The translations under genes and the position numbers were made by a program. 64,000 nucleotides of DNA from Alphaproteobacteria bacterium (GTDB taxonomy: Bacteria; Pseudomonadota; Alphaproteobacteria; Micavibrionales; Micavibrionaceae): positions 496,001 to 560,000 of the forward strand of contig JAFLCW010000001.1 in the NCBI GenBank assembly GCA_017302165.1, in the 5' to 3' direction. The notes beneath the pieces were generated by a model that saw nothing but the letters and a program-made list of their open reading frames with translations, ran no database searches and had not been told where the DNA came from. Positions 34,843 through 47,554 of this stretch are shown here, piece after piece (positions within the stretch are counted from its first letter, which is position 1; the number at the start of each line of letters is the position of its first letter).

Positions 34843-36960
34843 TTATTCACTTACATTCGCCCCGCTGAGGCTGTTGGTTACAATCGCCGGGGTTAGAATC
34901 TGCGGCAGGATAATTTCTTTGGGTCTTTCCCCGGTGTTTTCATCCCGTGCTGGATAAAATACATAGATCGGAACACCGGAACGTCCATAGGCCGAGAGAT
35001 ATTTTGTAATTTCCGGGTTCTGGTTCGTCCAGTCCCCTTTGAGATACCGTATCCCTTTTTCGGCAAAAAACGCCCGTGTGCTTTCCACATTAATCGCCAC
35101 GTTGTCATTAACTTTGCAGGTAATGCACCATGCCGCGGTCATGTTGACAAAAACCGGATCACCTTGCGCCAATAATTGATCTAGACGGCTTTGGGTAAAC
35201 GATTCCCAGTTCTGATCCCCTGTGGTCACGGCCAGTGCGCCTTCAGCCTTTTCTGGATGCGGCATGACCAATGTCATCAGAATGAATGAAGCCGATGCCA
35301 GAATAAGTGCGCCTGACAGGATCTTGACCCCAATGCGCGCCGGCCAGTGACGCACCAGCCAAATGATCAACGCCAGGCCGACCATGCCGATCAAGGCATA
35401 AAAGACGGTAATAGCATCTGTTTGTTGTGCGAGCACCCACACCAGCCAGGCCGACGATAAAAACATCGGGAATGCCAGAAATTGTTTGAATAGATCCATC
35501 CACGCGCCTGGCCGCGGTAGAAATTTCCTTAGCCATGGGATAAAGCACAGCAGAAGATAGGGTAGAGCCAACCCTAAACCCATTGCCATGAAAACGGTCA
35601 TTGCTTGAAGGGGAGGCTGGGTTAACGCAAACCCCATGGCCACGCCCATGAAGGGTGCCGTGCAGGGTGTGGCCACCAAGGTGGCCAGTACACCGGTAAA
35701 GAACGACCCGGCATATCCTTGTTTTTGAACAAGCGAGCCACCGATATTTGTCCACCCGCCGGAAAATTCAAAATACCCGGATAAATTTAATCCCATCAAA
35801 AACAGAAGATATGTGAGCCCCAGAATAACGGCCGGATTCTGAAGTTGGAAACCCCAGCCGATTTCTGATCCGGCGGCCTGCAATGCCATTAACCCGCCGG
35901 CGATCACTGCAAATGACATCAAAATTCCTAATGTATAGGCAATACCGTATCCCCGGGCATGGGCGCGTTCTTTGTCGCCTAGCTTTGCCAGACTCAACGC
36001 TTTGATGGAGAGCACCGGAAAAACGCAGGGCATCAGGTTTAAAATCAATCCTCCTAACAAGGCCAACACGGCGGCCTGCCATAAGGCGAGATCGGGGGTC
36101 GAAAGGGCGTTGGTGGCTATATCTCCGCCGCCCTCTGATAAAATGGAAACCCGCACGGCTTTCCGCATACCTTGGGCATCTTCATATGTCAGAACAGCTT
36201 TGCTGACAGGCACGTCCCCCAATGCACGCTCTCCACGCTTTTGTACCACGGTCAATCCGGTATCGGTACGGGTGGCGGTGACAGGCGCGGAATTGTGAAT
36301 GATGCCCCATTCTTCAGGAAAAAATTCGATCGTTTCTGGTTTGGCAAAAATATCTGTCTGTGACGTGCGAAGATCAACAATGATATTGTCCCCTTCTACC
36401 CGCATCTGCGCTTCCCATCCCGTATCCACCGGAAGATGGGTGCGTGCTTTTTGAATATCCACAGATGATCCCGGTATGTTGCCATTCAAAGTCAACGATA
36501 CGGTGTGTGATTCCGGCAGGCATATTTCCTGACAGACCAGCAAATCAATATCGGCCATGAGATCAAATGCGCCTTCAGGCAGTCGATTAGGGAGTGTCAC
36601 ACCCTGGATCAACGTCGCTTGTTTCTCGTATCCGTAATTCGTGAGCGGGCCATAGGGGAGTTTGTGGGGAGTCGGCCATAGAATGGGGTCAGCCCTTAAC
36701 CCTTCCGGAGATTTCCAGTTAATGGTCGTGGCAATGCCCGAATCCCCGGGATTAACCCAATAAACATGCCATCCCGGCGCGATATTTTGCTCAATCGCCA
36801 GTGTTACCGTATCCCCCGGTTTCACCTCTGTTTTATCTGCGGATAAACGAACAGATACGTATTTTTCGGCCTGCAACGTGCCTGCCTGAGCGATTGTTCC
36901 TGCCTGAAAGCTGATAACGCTAAATAAGACCCAAAAAAACAAACGTGTCATGCGGTTCAC
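34843..36960 (-). CDS. DsbD/ScsB-like thiol:disulfide interchange protein
   Basis: A 705-residue inner-membrane protein. A signal peptide is followed by a periplasmic N-terminal domain with the Cys pair of CQEICLPESH near residue 145. About eight membrane segments (residues 300-570) contain NLMPCVFPVLSIKAL and VATPCTAPFMG, whose cysteines carry electrons across the membrane. A C-terminal thioredoxin domain has the AAWCITCKVN active site near residue 615. This is the DsbD/ScsB plan: cytoplasmic thioredoxin electrons are passed to periplasmic partners. The redoxin gene 39 bases downstream is a plausible substrate. The N-terminal domain looks more like ScsB than classical DsbD. Confidence 0.88.
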   Translation of the reverse strand: MNRMTRLFFWVLFSVISFQAGTIAQAGTLQAEKYVSVRLSADKTEVKPGDTVTLAIEQNIAPGWHVYWVNPGDSGIATTINWKSPEGLRADPILWPTPHKLPYGPLTNYGYEKQATLIQGVTLPNRLPEGAFDLMADIDLLVCQEICLPESHTVSLTLNGNIPGSSVDIQKARTHLPVDTGWEAQMRVEGDNIIVDLRTSQTDIFAKPETIEFFPEEWGIIHNSAPVTATRTDTGLTVVQKRGERALGDVPVSKAVLTYEDAQGMRKAVRVSILSEGGGDIATNALSTPDLALWQAAVLALLGGLILNLMPCVFPVLSIKALSLAKLGDKERAHARGYGIAYTLGILMSFAVIAGGLMALQAAGSEIGWGFQLQNPAVILGLTYLLFLMGLNLSGYFEFSGGWTNIGGSLVQKQGYAGSFFTGVLATLVATPCTAPFMGVAMGFALTQPPLQAMTVFMAMGLGLALPYLLLCFIPWLRKFLPRPGAWMDLFKQFLAFPMFLSSAWLVWVLAQQTDAITVFYALIGMVGLALIIWLVRHWPARIGVKILSGALILASASFILMTLVMPHPEKAEGALAVTTGDQNWESFTQSRLDQLLAQGDPVFVNMTAAWCITCKVNDNVAINVESTRAFFAEKGIRYLKGDWTNQNPEITKYLSAYGRSGVPIYVFYPARDENTGERPKEIILPQILTPAIVTNSLSGANVSE

Positions 36961-37030
36961 ATTATCCTGATGTGCGGTTCAATAAAAACCTGTTTTTTTA
37001 TGTATCTCATACAAAAAACAACAGGGGGAT

Positions 37031-37094
37031 TTTACGGTCTTGAGACTTGAAGTATAATGTTATTCGTTTTCACCCCAAGGCTGGTTACAGCCTT
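37031..37094 (+). promoter_or_regulatory. Putative promoter and leader hairpin for acetoacetyl-CoA synthetase
   Basis: TTTACG (37031-37036) and a perfect TATAAT (37053-37058) are 16 bases apart and resemble a sigma-70 promoter in the divergent spacer. Downstream, AAGGCTG (37077-37083) pairs perfectly with CAGCCTT (37088-37094) around a GTTA loop, ending 23 bases before the ATG. With no T tract the stem is a candidate operator or leader structure. Confidence 0.5.
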
Positions 37095-37117
37095 ATTCTA
37101 ACCCCAGTTACACTACG

Positions 37118-39085
<1,968 letters not shown>

Positions 39086-39089
39086 TATA

Positions 39090-39118
39090 TTGACATAATA
39101 TATTTTTGAGGATAAAAC
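39090..39118 (+). promoter_or_regulatory. Putative promoter of the unknown gene at 39126
   Basis: A perfect -35 TTGACA (39090-39095) is followed after 17 bases by TAAAAC (39113-39118), four of six matches to TATAAT. The expected start point is within a base or two of the ATG at 39126, which would give a nearly leaderless mRNA. Alternatively a start further on, or GAGG at 39108 as a distant ribosome-binding site, is used. Confidence 0.45.
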
Positions 39119-39125
39119 ATCATCT

Positions 39126-40064
39126 ATGACCATAGATGAGGATACCCCTGGCTCCATAAGCGGGATGCGCACGATTAGGGTCGCCAATGAAAATCAGGCG
39201 AAGGTTGATCTGCGGGAATTGTTTGCGCGCGAGCAACATTTTGTGCGGGCGATCCAGCAAGCGCACATCGCTTTGCTGAAGAACGATAGACCGCAGATAC
39301 GCCAGATTCTGTCTCGGGAACTGGGTGAAAAAGATGCCGAAAAAATATTTGCTGAATTTGAAGAAAATGCTTTTTACGATTATCCCGCCCATGTCTATGG
39401 TGATTTAGGTGTATCCGCCGTCGCGGTATCACTCACAAAAGCCAAACAAACGGCAAAAGAATTAGAACTCTTGGCAGAAATTTACCCCAAAGTTCATATA
39501 GACGCCTGGCCTATCATTAATATTGAATATTTTTCGGCACAGGAATTTTTGAAAGAGTTATGCGAAGATATAGTCAAGTCTCAAGGGGTACTGAGTCATC
39601 ATGGACGCTATCCTGCCGATCATAGAACCGAAGATAATCAGATCATTCAGGATATTTTTTCGTTAAAAGAAAAAGCCGATCAAGCGTTTCAATCCCATCA
39701 GGATGTCTTAGAAAAAAGCAATGTCACCCAGCTTGAAATGGATACGGATGATGTGCTCCTCAGGTTGAGAGATATCAGAAGATCGCAGATAGCCACTAGT
39801 CTAGATCAGGTCAATCTTTACTGCGCGACCTCTGCCCATATTCTGGCATACTCGGCTACTTTGCCCCGGAACATTGATGCAACATGGTTGCACGAAGCGC
39901 ATCAATTCGTGCGCGAAGCGGTGACATCGGCGACGGCTCAATTGGCTATTGTCCAACAACAAATGAGTGCACTGAACGCCCAAGAGGAAGCCCCCCAATA
40001 CTATGGCGAAGGGCAGTATGCTTTAATGCCACTTGATCGCTTTCACGGAATTATTCCGAAATAA
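39126..40064 (+). CDS. Hypothetical soluble protein, unknown function
   Basis: A 312-residue acidic protein that I do not recognise. It is mostly predicted helix: an N-terminal segment (DLRELFAREQHFVRAIQQAHIALL), a middle block with EKDAEKIFAEFEENAFYD, a possible coiled coil (DIFSLKEKADQAFQSHQDVLEKSN, VLLRLRDIRRSQIA) and a Gln-rich C-terminal helix. There is no signal peptide or membrane segment. It follows acetoacetyl-CoA synthetase by 40 bases, but TTGACA at 39090 suggests its own promoter. After its stop the DNA becomes a GC-rich structured spacer. No catalytic motif is visible. Confidence 0.75.
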   Translation: MTIDEDTPGSISGMRTIRVANENQAKVDLRELFAREQHFVRAIQQAHIALLKNDRPQIRQILSRELGEKDAEKIFAEFEENAFYDYPAHVYGDLGVSAVAVSLTKAKQTAKELELLAEIYPKVHIDAWPIINIEYFSAQEFLKELCEDIVKSQGVLSHHGRYPADHRTEDNQIIQDIFSLKEKADQAFQSHQDVLEKSNVTQLEMDTDDVLLRLRDIRRSQIATSLDQVNLYCATSAHILAYSATLPRNIDATWLHEAHQFVREAVTSATAQLAIVQQQMSALNAQEEAPQYYGEGQYALMPLDRFHGIIPK

Positions 40065-40291
40065 GACTTGCAGAATGTTATAAAAATAGATAATTTTTAT
40101 ATCGTGCTTAAACTAAATGCCAATAGCCTCATGTTTAATTCTGCCGCGCGTACTTCGGCGGCGAACGCCTGCGCGGCGGGTTAGCCCGCACATCGTAAGC
40201 CCATAGCGCAAAAGCGCGCGATCTGACCTCAACACCCCCTAAATAAATTTTTTATGCCTGAAATAAAGGCACATGTTATGCGAGATAAATT
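40065..40291. other. Non-coding spacer containing a GC-rich triple-hairpin block
   Basis: No gene is supported in these 227 bases. The block 40144-40217 stands out as GC-rich in AT-rich flanks. It contains an outer stem CCGCGC (40144-40149) with GCGCGG (40171-40176), then GCGGG-TTAG-CCCGC (40176-40189), then GCGC-AAAA-GCGC (40206-40217). It may be an extragenic palindromic repeat, a boundary between the two flanking genes, or a small structured RNA. No T-tract terminator follows. Confidence 0.6.
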
Positions 40292-41512
40292 ATGCCCCGT
40301 TCAACTTTTGAGACGATACCGATGAAACACACCCTTGAAGCCCATCCGATGACGGATTTTCAATTCCGCACGGTCATTCAAAAACTCTCCCCCAATCAGG
40401 GCGCAGAAATGCTCTGGTATGGACGAAAAAGGCCTGACATTTTGTCTTTGGCACAAGGGGAAGGCAGTTTGGCCACGCCCGATTTTATTACGCACGCCGC
40501 CTTGAAGTCGGCGGAGCAGGGGCGCACCTTTTATGCCCCGGTTCAGGGGGTACCGGAATTACGGCAGGAAATTTCAAATTATTACAGCCGGATCATGAAT
40601 CTGAATATTCCGACAAACCGTATTTTTGTGACGGGTTCAGGGACAACGGCGATGCACCTCGCGCTGACATCCATTCTGGATGAAGGGGATGAAGTGGTGG
40701 CGGTCACACCGATTTGGAAAAACTTGCTGGGCGCGGTTGAACTCGCACAAGCAAAAGTCGTTCAAGTCGGTCTTCAACATACGGAAGATCGAGGCTGGAC
40801 GCTGGATTTAGATCAACTTTTTTCAGCCGTGACGCACAAAACCAAGGCCATGTTGATTGTGACGCCGTCAAACCCGACAGGCTGGGTCATGAAACGGGAG
40901 GATATAAAATCCGTTATGGATTTTGCCCGCGAGCGCGGTATCTGGATTATCGCGGATGAAGTGTATCATCGCACCGTTTTTGATCAAACGCGAAGCCCCA
41001 GTTTTCTGGAAGTCGCCGAACCCGAAGATAAGCTTTACGTGATTAACAGCTTTTCTAAATCTTATGCCATGACAGGCTGGCGATTGGGATGGCTGGTGGG
41101 GCCGTCGGCGGCCGAAACGGTGATCCGGGATATTGCACTCTATGACAATATGGGTCCGCCGACCTTTACTCAATTAGGTGGCGTCGAAGCGCTTCGTAAC
41201 GGCGAAGATTTTATTGAGTCTCAGCGTCAGATTTGGGCGGCTAATTTGGATTTGGTGATGGATCGGTTTCAAAAGAATGGCCGCATTCGCATGATACGCC
41301 CTGAGGCCACTTTTTATGCTTTTTTCCAAGTCGACGGCGAACCCAACTGTCTCACCTTGACCAAGCGTTTGATTGATGAACAGGCACTGTCGCTTGCACC
41401 CGGATGTGCATTCGGAAAATGCTGTTCGGGCTGGATCCGTATGTGTTTTGCGGCATCCGAATCTAAGATGACAGATGCCCTCGACCGTTTAGATCGTGCA
41501 TTGAGGGCATGA
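40292..41512 (+). CDS. Pyridoxal-phosphate aminotransferase, class I/II
   Basis: A fold-type I PLP enzyme of about 400 residues that transfers amino groups between amino and keto acids. It shows FVTGSGTTAMHLALTSILDEGDEVV, LIVTPSNPTGWVMKREDI, WIIADEVYHRTVFD with the cofactor-binding Asp/Tyr, and SFSKSYAMTGWRLGWLVGP with the PLP lysine in SFSKS. This is the aspartate/aromatic aminotransferase group, but the donor cannot be fixed. An in-frame ATG at 40322 (MKHTLEAHPMTDF) is an equally good start, as neither has a strong ribosome-binding site. It converges with acpS, 13 bases away. Confidence 0.9.
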   Translation: MPRSTFETIPMKHTLEAHPMTDFQFRTVIQKLSPNQGAEMLWYGRKRPDILSLAQGEGSLATPDFITHAALKSAEQGRTFYAPVQGVPELRQEISNYYSRIMNLNIPTNRIFVTGSGTTAMHLALTSILDEGDEVVAVTPIWKNLLGAVELAQAKVVQVGLQHTEDRGWTLDLDQLFSAVTHKTKAMLIVTPSNPTGWVMKREDIKSVMDFARERGIWIIADEVYHRTVFDQTRSPSFLEVAEPEDKLYVINSFSKSYAMTGWRLGWLVGPSAAETVIRDIALYDNMGPPTFTQLGGVEALRNGEDFIESQRQIWAANLDLVMDRFQKNGRIRMIRPEATFYAFFQVDGEPNCLTLTKRLIDEQALSLAPGCAFGKCCSGWIRMCFAASESKMTDALDRLDRALRA

Positions 41513-41525
41513 CACCACTCAACAT

Positions 41526-41927
41526 TTAAAGACATTCAATGATGACATGTGCCTGCGCGAGCGGGGGCTCATCGGTCAATGTCAGATGGATGATAATTTT
41601 TTGCCCCGGCGGGGTGAGGGTGTTCAGGCGTTGAAGAGCGCCGCCCGTCAGCACAAGGGTCGGTTTTCCAGAGGTGTCATTTACGACGCCGATATCTTTC
41701 ATGAAAACACCGCCTGAAAAACCAGTACCCAGAGCTTTTGCGCCGGCTTCCTTCGCCGCGAAACGTTTGGCATAGGTGGCAATATGTGTACCGCCATCGC
41801 GGCGTCTTTCGGCCTTGGCGATTTCGGCGGGGGTAAAACAGCGATGAATAAAACGATCTCCAAATCGCGCTAGTGTTTTTTCAATTCGCCGAATATCGAT
41901 TAAATCTGATCCCATGCCGATAATCAT
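41526..41927 (-). CDS. acpS: Holo-[acyl-carrier-protein] synthase
   Basis: A 133-residue transferase that moves the 4'-phosphopantetheine arm from CoA to apo-ACP, activating fatty-acid synthesis. The start [19 protein letters not shown] holds the conserved metal-binding Asp, and [17 protein letters not shown] the second motif with the Glu. A DVGFSGGV-like pattern is seen as [13 protein letters not shown]. Length is typical. The DUF2062 gene stop abuts this start with no spacing, so acpS is probably the last gene of the rel operon. Its usual partners lepB, rnc and era are not present. Confidence 0.94.
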   Translation of the reverse strand: MIIGMGSDLIDIRRIEKTLARFGDRFIHRCFTPAEIAKAERRRDGGTHIATYAKRFAAKEAGAKALGTGFSGGVFMKDIGVVNDTSGKPTLVLTGGALQRLNTLTPPGQKIIIHLTLTDEPPLAQAHVIIECL

Positions 41928-42509
41928 TTAAGGATCCTGACGCTGGGTAATTTCAAGCGAAGCTTTATGCGCTTTTATCTCAAGCCGGCGAATACGTGCC
42001 GCGCGAGCTCCTTTGACCAGATAATAAAAGGGATAATAAAAGGTTGGGAAAGTTAAAATCGCACAAATATATCCCCCCACCAATGTCGGGATAAAAATAG
42101 CCGCCGGATGGTTCATGATATCTTTAAAAGATATGATATCTGGAAGTGCCCCTATCACCTGATTAAAACCCAAAATATTTAAGGTGAATGTCCCAACCTC
42201 AAAAGCAATCCACATTAAAAAGGGTGTCGTCCAAAAATTACCAAAAGCAGACCCGACAAAAGAGGCCAGCCAGTTTGTGCGTGTGATCCAGCAAAATAAA
42301 GCCGTTTGCAAAAGATGAAAACCAAAGGTCGGTGTCCAGGACACCGCGCATCCCGCCGTTAAACCAAGGGCGATGGAGTGGTCGCTGTCGTTAATACGAA
42401 GTACCCGATGCCGGACGTAATCAAACGTGCGCCGCCAGCCCATTTTCGGCCAGATGAGGTTTGAGAGTGTATGCCAGATTGACGCTGGCTTTTTGCGTTT
42501 GAATAACAT
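41928..42509 (-). CDS. DUF2062-domain membrane protein
   Basis: A protein of 193 residues with three or four hydrophobic segments (near 55-75, 85-105 and 135-160). The family signature is SIALGLTAGCAVSWTPTFGFHLLQTALFCW, with further GSAFGNFWTTPFLMWIAFEVG. DUF2062 proteins are widespread in Proteobacteria, and I know of no settled function. I start at ATG 42509. The longer frame to 42587 would overlap rel by about 60 bases and adds sequence unlike the family. It lies between rel and acpS in one direction. Confidence 0.85.
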   Translation of the reverse strand: MLFKRKKPASIWHTLSNLIWPKMGWRRTFDYVRHRVLRINDSDHSIALGLTAGCAVSWTPTFGFHLLQTALFCWITRTNWLASFVGSAFGNFWTTPFLMWIAFEVGTFTLNILGFNQVIGALPDIISFKDIMNHPAAIFIPTLVGGYICAILTFPTFYYPFYYLVKGARAARIRRLEIKAHKASLEITQRQDP

Positions 42510-42528
42510 GGTGCCTATTTGACTATCT

Positions 42529-44688
42529 TCATCTGCCTTTGGCGCGGTCAACACTGGCCACTTCCGGGGTTGCCCGTAATGCGGCAATCACATTCCCCAA
42601 ATGACGCGTATCATTCACATAGACATCGACTAACATGTCCCAAAAATCAAGGCTTCGGTTGGTAATTTTTAAATTCGTGATGTTGCCGCCACTTTTGGCG
42701 ATAACGGTAGATAAGGCACCCAAGGCTCCGGGTTTGTTATTGATGGTAATATTCAAACGCGCGACATGGGCTTCGGATCCTTCGGCACCCTCTCCCCACG
42801 AGACATCCAGCCAACGTTCCGGTGTATCGGCGAATGTTTCCAATGTCTCGCAATCAATGGTGTGAATGGTGACGCCCTTGCCAGTCGTCACAATGCCGAC
42901 AATTCGATCCCCCGGAAGCGGGTGACAACAACGGGCATAATGTAAAGCCATGCCCGGTATCAGACCTTTGATGAGCAGAGGCTTGCCGCCCTCGGGTTTT
43001 TTACCTGTGGGGATTTTATCGGGGTCTATGTCCGGCAGTTTGGCCGTTTCGACCTTGTGGCCCGGGAAAATGGTGCGGAAAATATCTCGCACCGTGAAAT
43101 GTCCTGACCCGATATTGGCGTAAATGTCATCGGCTTCGTCCACACGCATTTGGCCGACAATGCCAGCCACCGCTTTTTCCGTGAAATCATATCCTTCTTG
43201 CTGAAACATTTTCTTCAGCATGGCCTGACCTAAGGCCACATATTCATCCCGTTGTTTTTGACGAATGAAACGGCGGATATGGGATTTGGCTTTGCCGGTG
43301 ACGACAAACCGTTCCCATGTGGGTGAGGGGTTTCCGGTTTTTGACGTGATGATCTCAACCTGATCTCCGTTATTCAATTTTGTATTGAGCGGTGCAATAC
43401 GGCCATTGATTTTGGCACCTACGCATTTATCCCCGACCCCGGAATGGACCGCGTAGGCAAAATCAACCGGCGTTGACCCGTTAGGCAGTTCAATCAAATC
43501 TCCCTTGGGGGAAAAGGCAAAAACCTGATCTTGAAATAACTCAAGCTTGGTATTTTCGAGGAAATCTTCAGGCCGGGTTTCCTGTTCGATGATATCCAGC
43601 AGATCACGAAGCCATCGATATTTCTTGATACTTCCCAGATCCGCCTTGGCACTACCGGCCTTATAAGCCCAGTGAGCGGCCACCCCCAGATCGGCTTCTT
43701 GATGCATTTCCTGTGTACGGATTTGTATCTCAATACGCTGGCTTTCGGGGCCTAAAACCGTGGTATGGATGGATCGATAGCCGTTTGGTTTCGGCGTGGA
43801 AATAAAATCTTTAAATCGACCGGGTACCGTGGGATAGGCAGAGTGGATGATGCCCAGTACATGATAACATTCCCCTACATCCTTGACGACAATCCGGAAG
43901 GCCATGATATCGGATAATTGTTCAAAGGCCACGTTCTTGCGTTGCATCTTTTTCCAGATGGAATATTTCGTTTTTTCGCGGCCAGAAATATGATGTTCTA
44001 TCCCTGATTCAGTCATCAGTTTTTTGAGTGCATCAATAATCTTGGTGACGATTTTTGTGCCGTCCTGACGCAGGAAGGATAGGCGGTTGCTGATACTCTC
44101 GCGTGCTTCGGGGTTTAACACAGAAAATGCGAGATCTTCCAGTTCTTCCTTGATTTTGTGAACCCCGATCCTCTCGGCCAAGGGGGCGTATATTTCCAGC
44201 GTCTCTAGCGCGATACGTTTGCGTTTGTCGATTTTATCAATGCCGTCGATCGTGCGCATATTGTGCAGACGATCCGCGAGTTTGACCAAAAGCACCCGAA
44301 TGTCCTCAGACATCGCGAGCACAAGCTTACGAAAGTTTTCTGCCTGTTTGCCTTTGGCGGTCTGGCTTTCGATTTTTGTCAGTTTCGAGACACCGTTCAC
44401 TAGATCAGCGACTTCTTTGCCGAATTTTTTTTCCAGTTCCTGAAACGTGGCCGACGTGTCTTCGAGCGTGTCATGCAAGATGGCGGTCACGACGGTGGCC
44501 GTGTCCATTTTCATCCCGGCCAGAATCGAGGCGACCTCAAGCGGGTGGTAATAATAAGGTTCCCCCGACGACCGTGTTTGGCCTTCATGGTATTTACGGG
44601 CAAAATCAGTGGCCCCCTGAAGGGTGGCGGGAGATAATTCCGGGTTGGCGGCCGTAATACGGCTTAAAATCTCAGCTTCTTTACTCAT
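42529..44688 (-). CDS. Bifunctional (p)ppGpp synthetase/hydrolase (RelA/SpoT family)
   Basis: A 719-residue stringent-response enzyme. The HD hydrolase domain has its HD pair at residues 72-73 (AILHDTLEDTSATF) and LLVKLADRLHNMRTID. The synthetase domain holds RFKD at 291-294, the RxKD version seen in bifunctional enzymes, with GYRSIHTTVLGP and IEIQIRTQEMH. A TGS domain (VFAFSPKGDLIELPNGSTPVDFAYAVHSG) lies near 385-445 and a C-terminal ACT domain (KPGALGALSTVIAKSGGNI) near 650-719. All catalytic regions are intact, so it probably makes and degrades (p)ppGpp. rpoZ, often upstream, is not here. Confidence 0.94.
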   Translation of the reverse strand: MSKEAEILSRITAANPELSPATLQGATDFARKYHEGQTRSSGEPYYYHPLEVASILAGMKMDTATVVTAILHDTLEDTSATFQELEKKFGKEVADLVNGVSKLTKIESQTAKGKQAENFRKLVLAMSEDIRVLLVKLADRLHNMRTIDGIDKIDKRKRIALETLEIYAPLAERIGVHKIKEELEDLAFSVLNPEARESISNRLSFLRQDGTKIVTKIIDALKKLMTESGIEHHISGREKTKYSIWKKMQRKNVAFEQLSDIMAFRIVVKDVGECYHVLGIIHSAYPTVPGRFKDFISTPKPNGYRSIHTTVLGPESQRIEIQIRTQEMHQEADLGVAAHWAYKAGSAKADLGSIKKYRWLRDLLDIIEQETRPEDFLENTKLELFQDQVFAFSPKGDLIELPNGSTPVDFAYAVHSGVGDKCVGAKINGRIAPLNTKLNNGDQVEIITSKTGNPSPTWERFVVTGKAKSHIRRFIRQKQRDEYVALGQAMLKKMFQQEGYDFTEKAVAGIVGQMRVDEADDIYANIGSGHFTVRDIFRTIFPGHKVETAKLPDIDPDKIPTGKKPEGGKPLLIKGLIPGMALHYARCCHPLPGDRIVGIVTTGKGVTIHTIDCETLETFADTPERWLDVSWGEGAEGSEAHVARLNITINNKPGALGALSTVIAKSGGNITNLKITNRSLDFWDMLVDVYVNDTRHLGNVIAALRATPEVASVDRAKGR

Positions 44689-44879
44689 TATGTCATTAAA
44701 TCTCTATGGATTTGCGCAGTTGCTCCACGGTAACATGCGAGCTTTACAAAATCATCCCCTACTTCAGGCAATTTTAAAAACCCCTCTGAACACATCATCT
44801 CTACCCTCTTTTCATCTCGGTCAAATCGCTCTATATAATGTTCGATCCGGGCATATTGTTGTCCGCCTAACACAAGCAT
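44688..44879 (-). CDS. Possible small protein upstream of and overlapping rel
   Basis: A 63-codon frame (MLVLGGQQYARIEHYIERFD and on) fills most of the 206-bp spacer between the divergent rel and coxB genes. Its TAA stop shares a base with the rel ATG (TAATG), the same coupling seen between coxB and coxA, and GGGGA lies ten bases before the start. It is rich in charged residues, with no known motif and no membrane segment. A second ATG upstream would run into coxB. The coupling favours a real gene, but with no recognisable family it remains doubtful. Confidence 0.35.
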   Translation of the reverse strand: MLVLGGQQYARIEHYIERFDRDEKRVEMMCSEGFLKLPEVGDDFVKLACYRGATAQIHRDLMT

Positions 44880-44894
44880 AGAGCATTGATCCCC

Positions 44895-47425
<2,531 letters not shown>

Positions 47426-47443
47426 CCCGGCTCAAAACTTTAA

Positions 47444-47469
47444 AAAAAGCCCCCAGACGGGGGCTTTTT
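47444..47469 (+). terminator. Rho-independent terminator of coxBA
   Basis: AAAAAGCCCCC (47444-47454) pairs with GGGGGCTTTTT (47459-47469) around an AGAC loop, 18 bases after the coxA stop. The perfect 11-bp stem and T tract make it a strong terminator, bidirectional in form. Confidence 0.92.
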
Positions 47470-47542
47470 GTTGTTCTGGCGAGATTGCTAAAATTTTAAC
47501 TAAATGCCGGATATCGTTTATCCGACTTTAATTTTTCATAAT

Positions 47543-47548
47543 TATAAT
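47543..47548 (+). promoter_or_regulatory. TATAAT -10 element before the structured RNA
   Basis: A perfect TATAAT in an AT-rich stretch (CATAATTATAATAAAAAG). It predicts a start near 47555. No good -35 lies 16-18 bases upstream (the bases there read ATCCGA), so the promoter may need an activator. Confidence 0.45.
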
Positions 47549-47554
47549 AAAAAG

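Noticed and set aside
42510..42587. N-terminal extension of the DUF2062 gene
   Set aside because: It overlaps the rel 3' end and reads as rel-derived sequence in another frame. The family plan begins at 42509.
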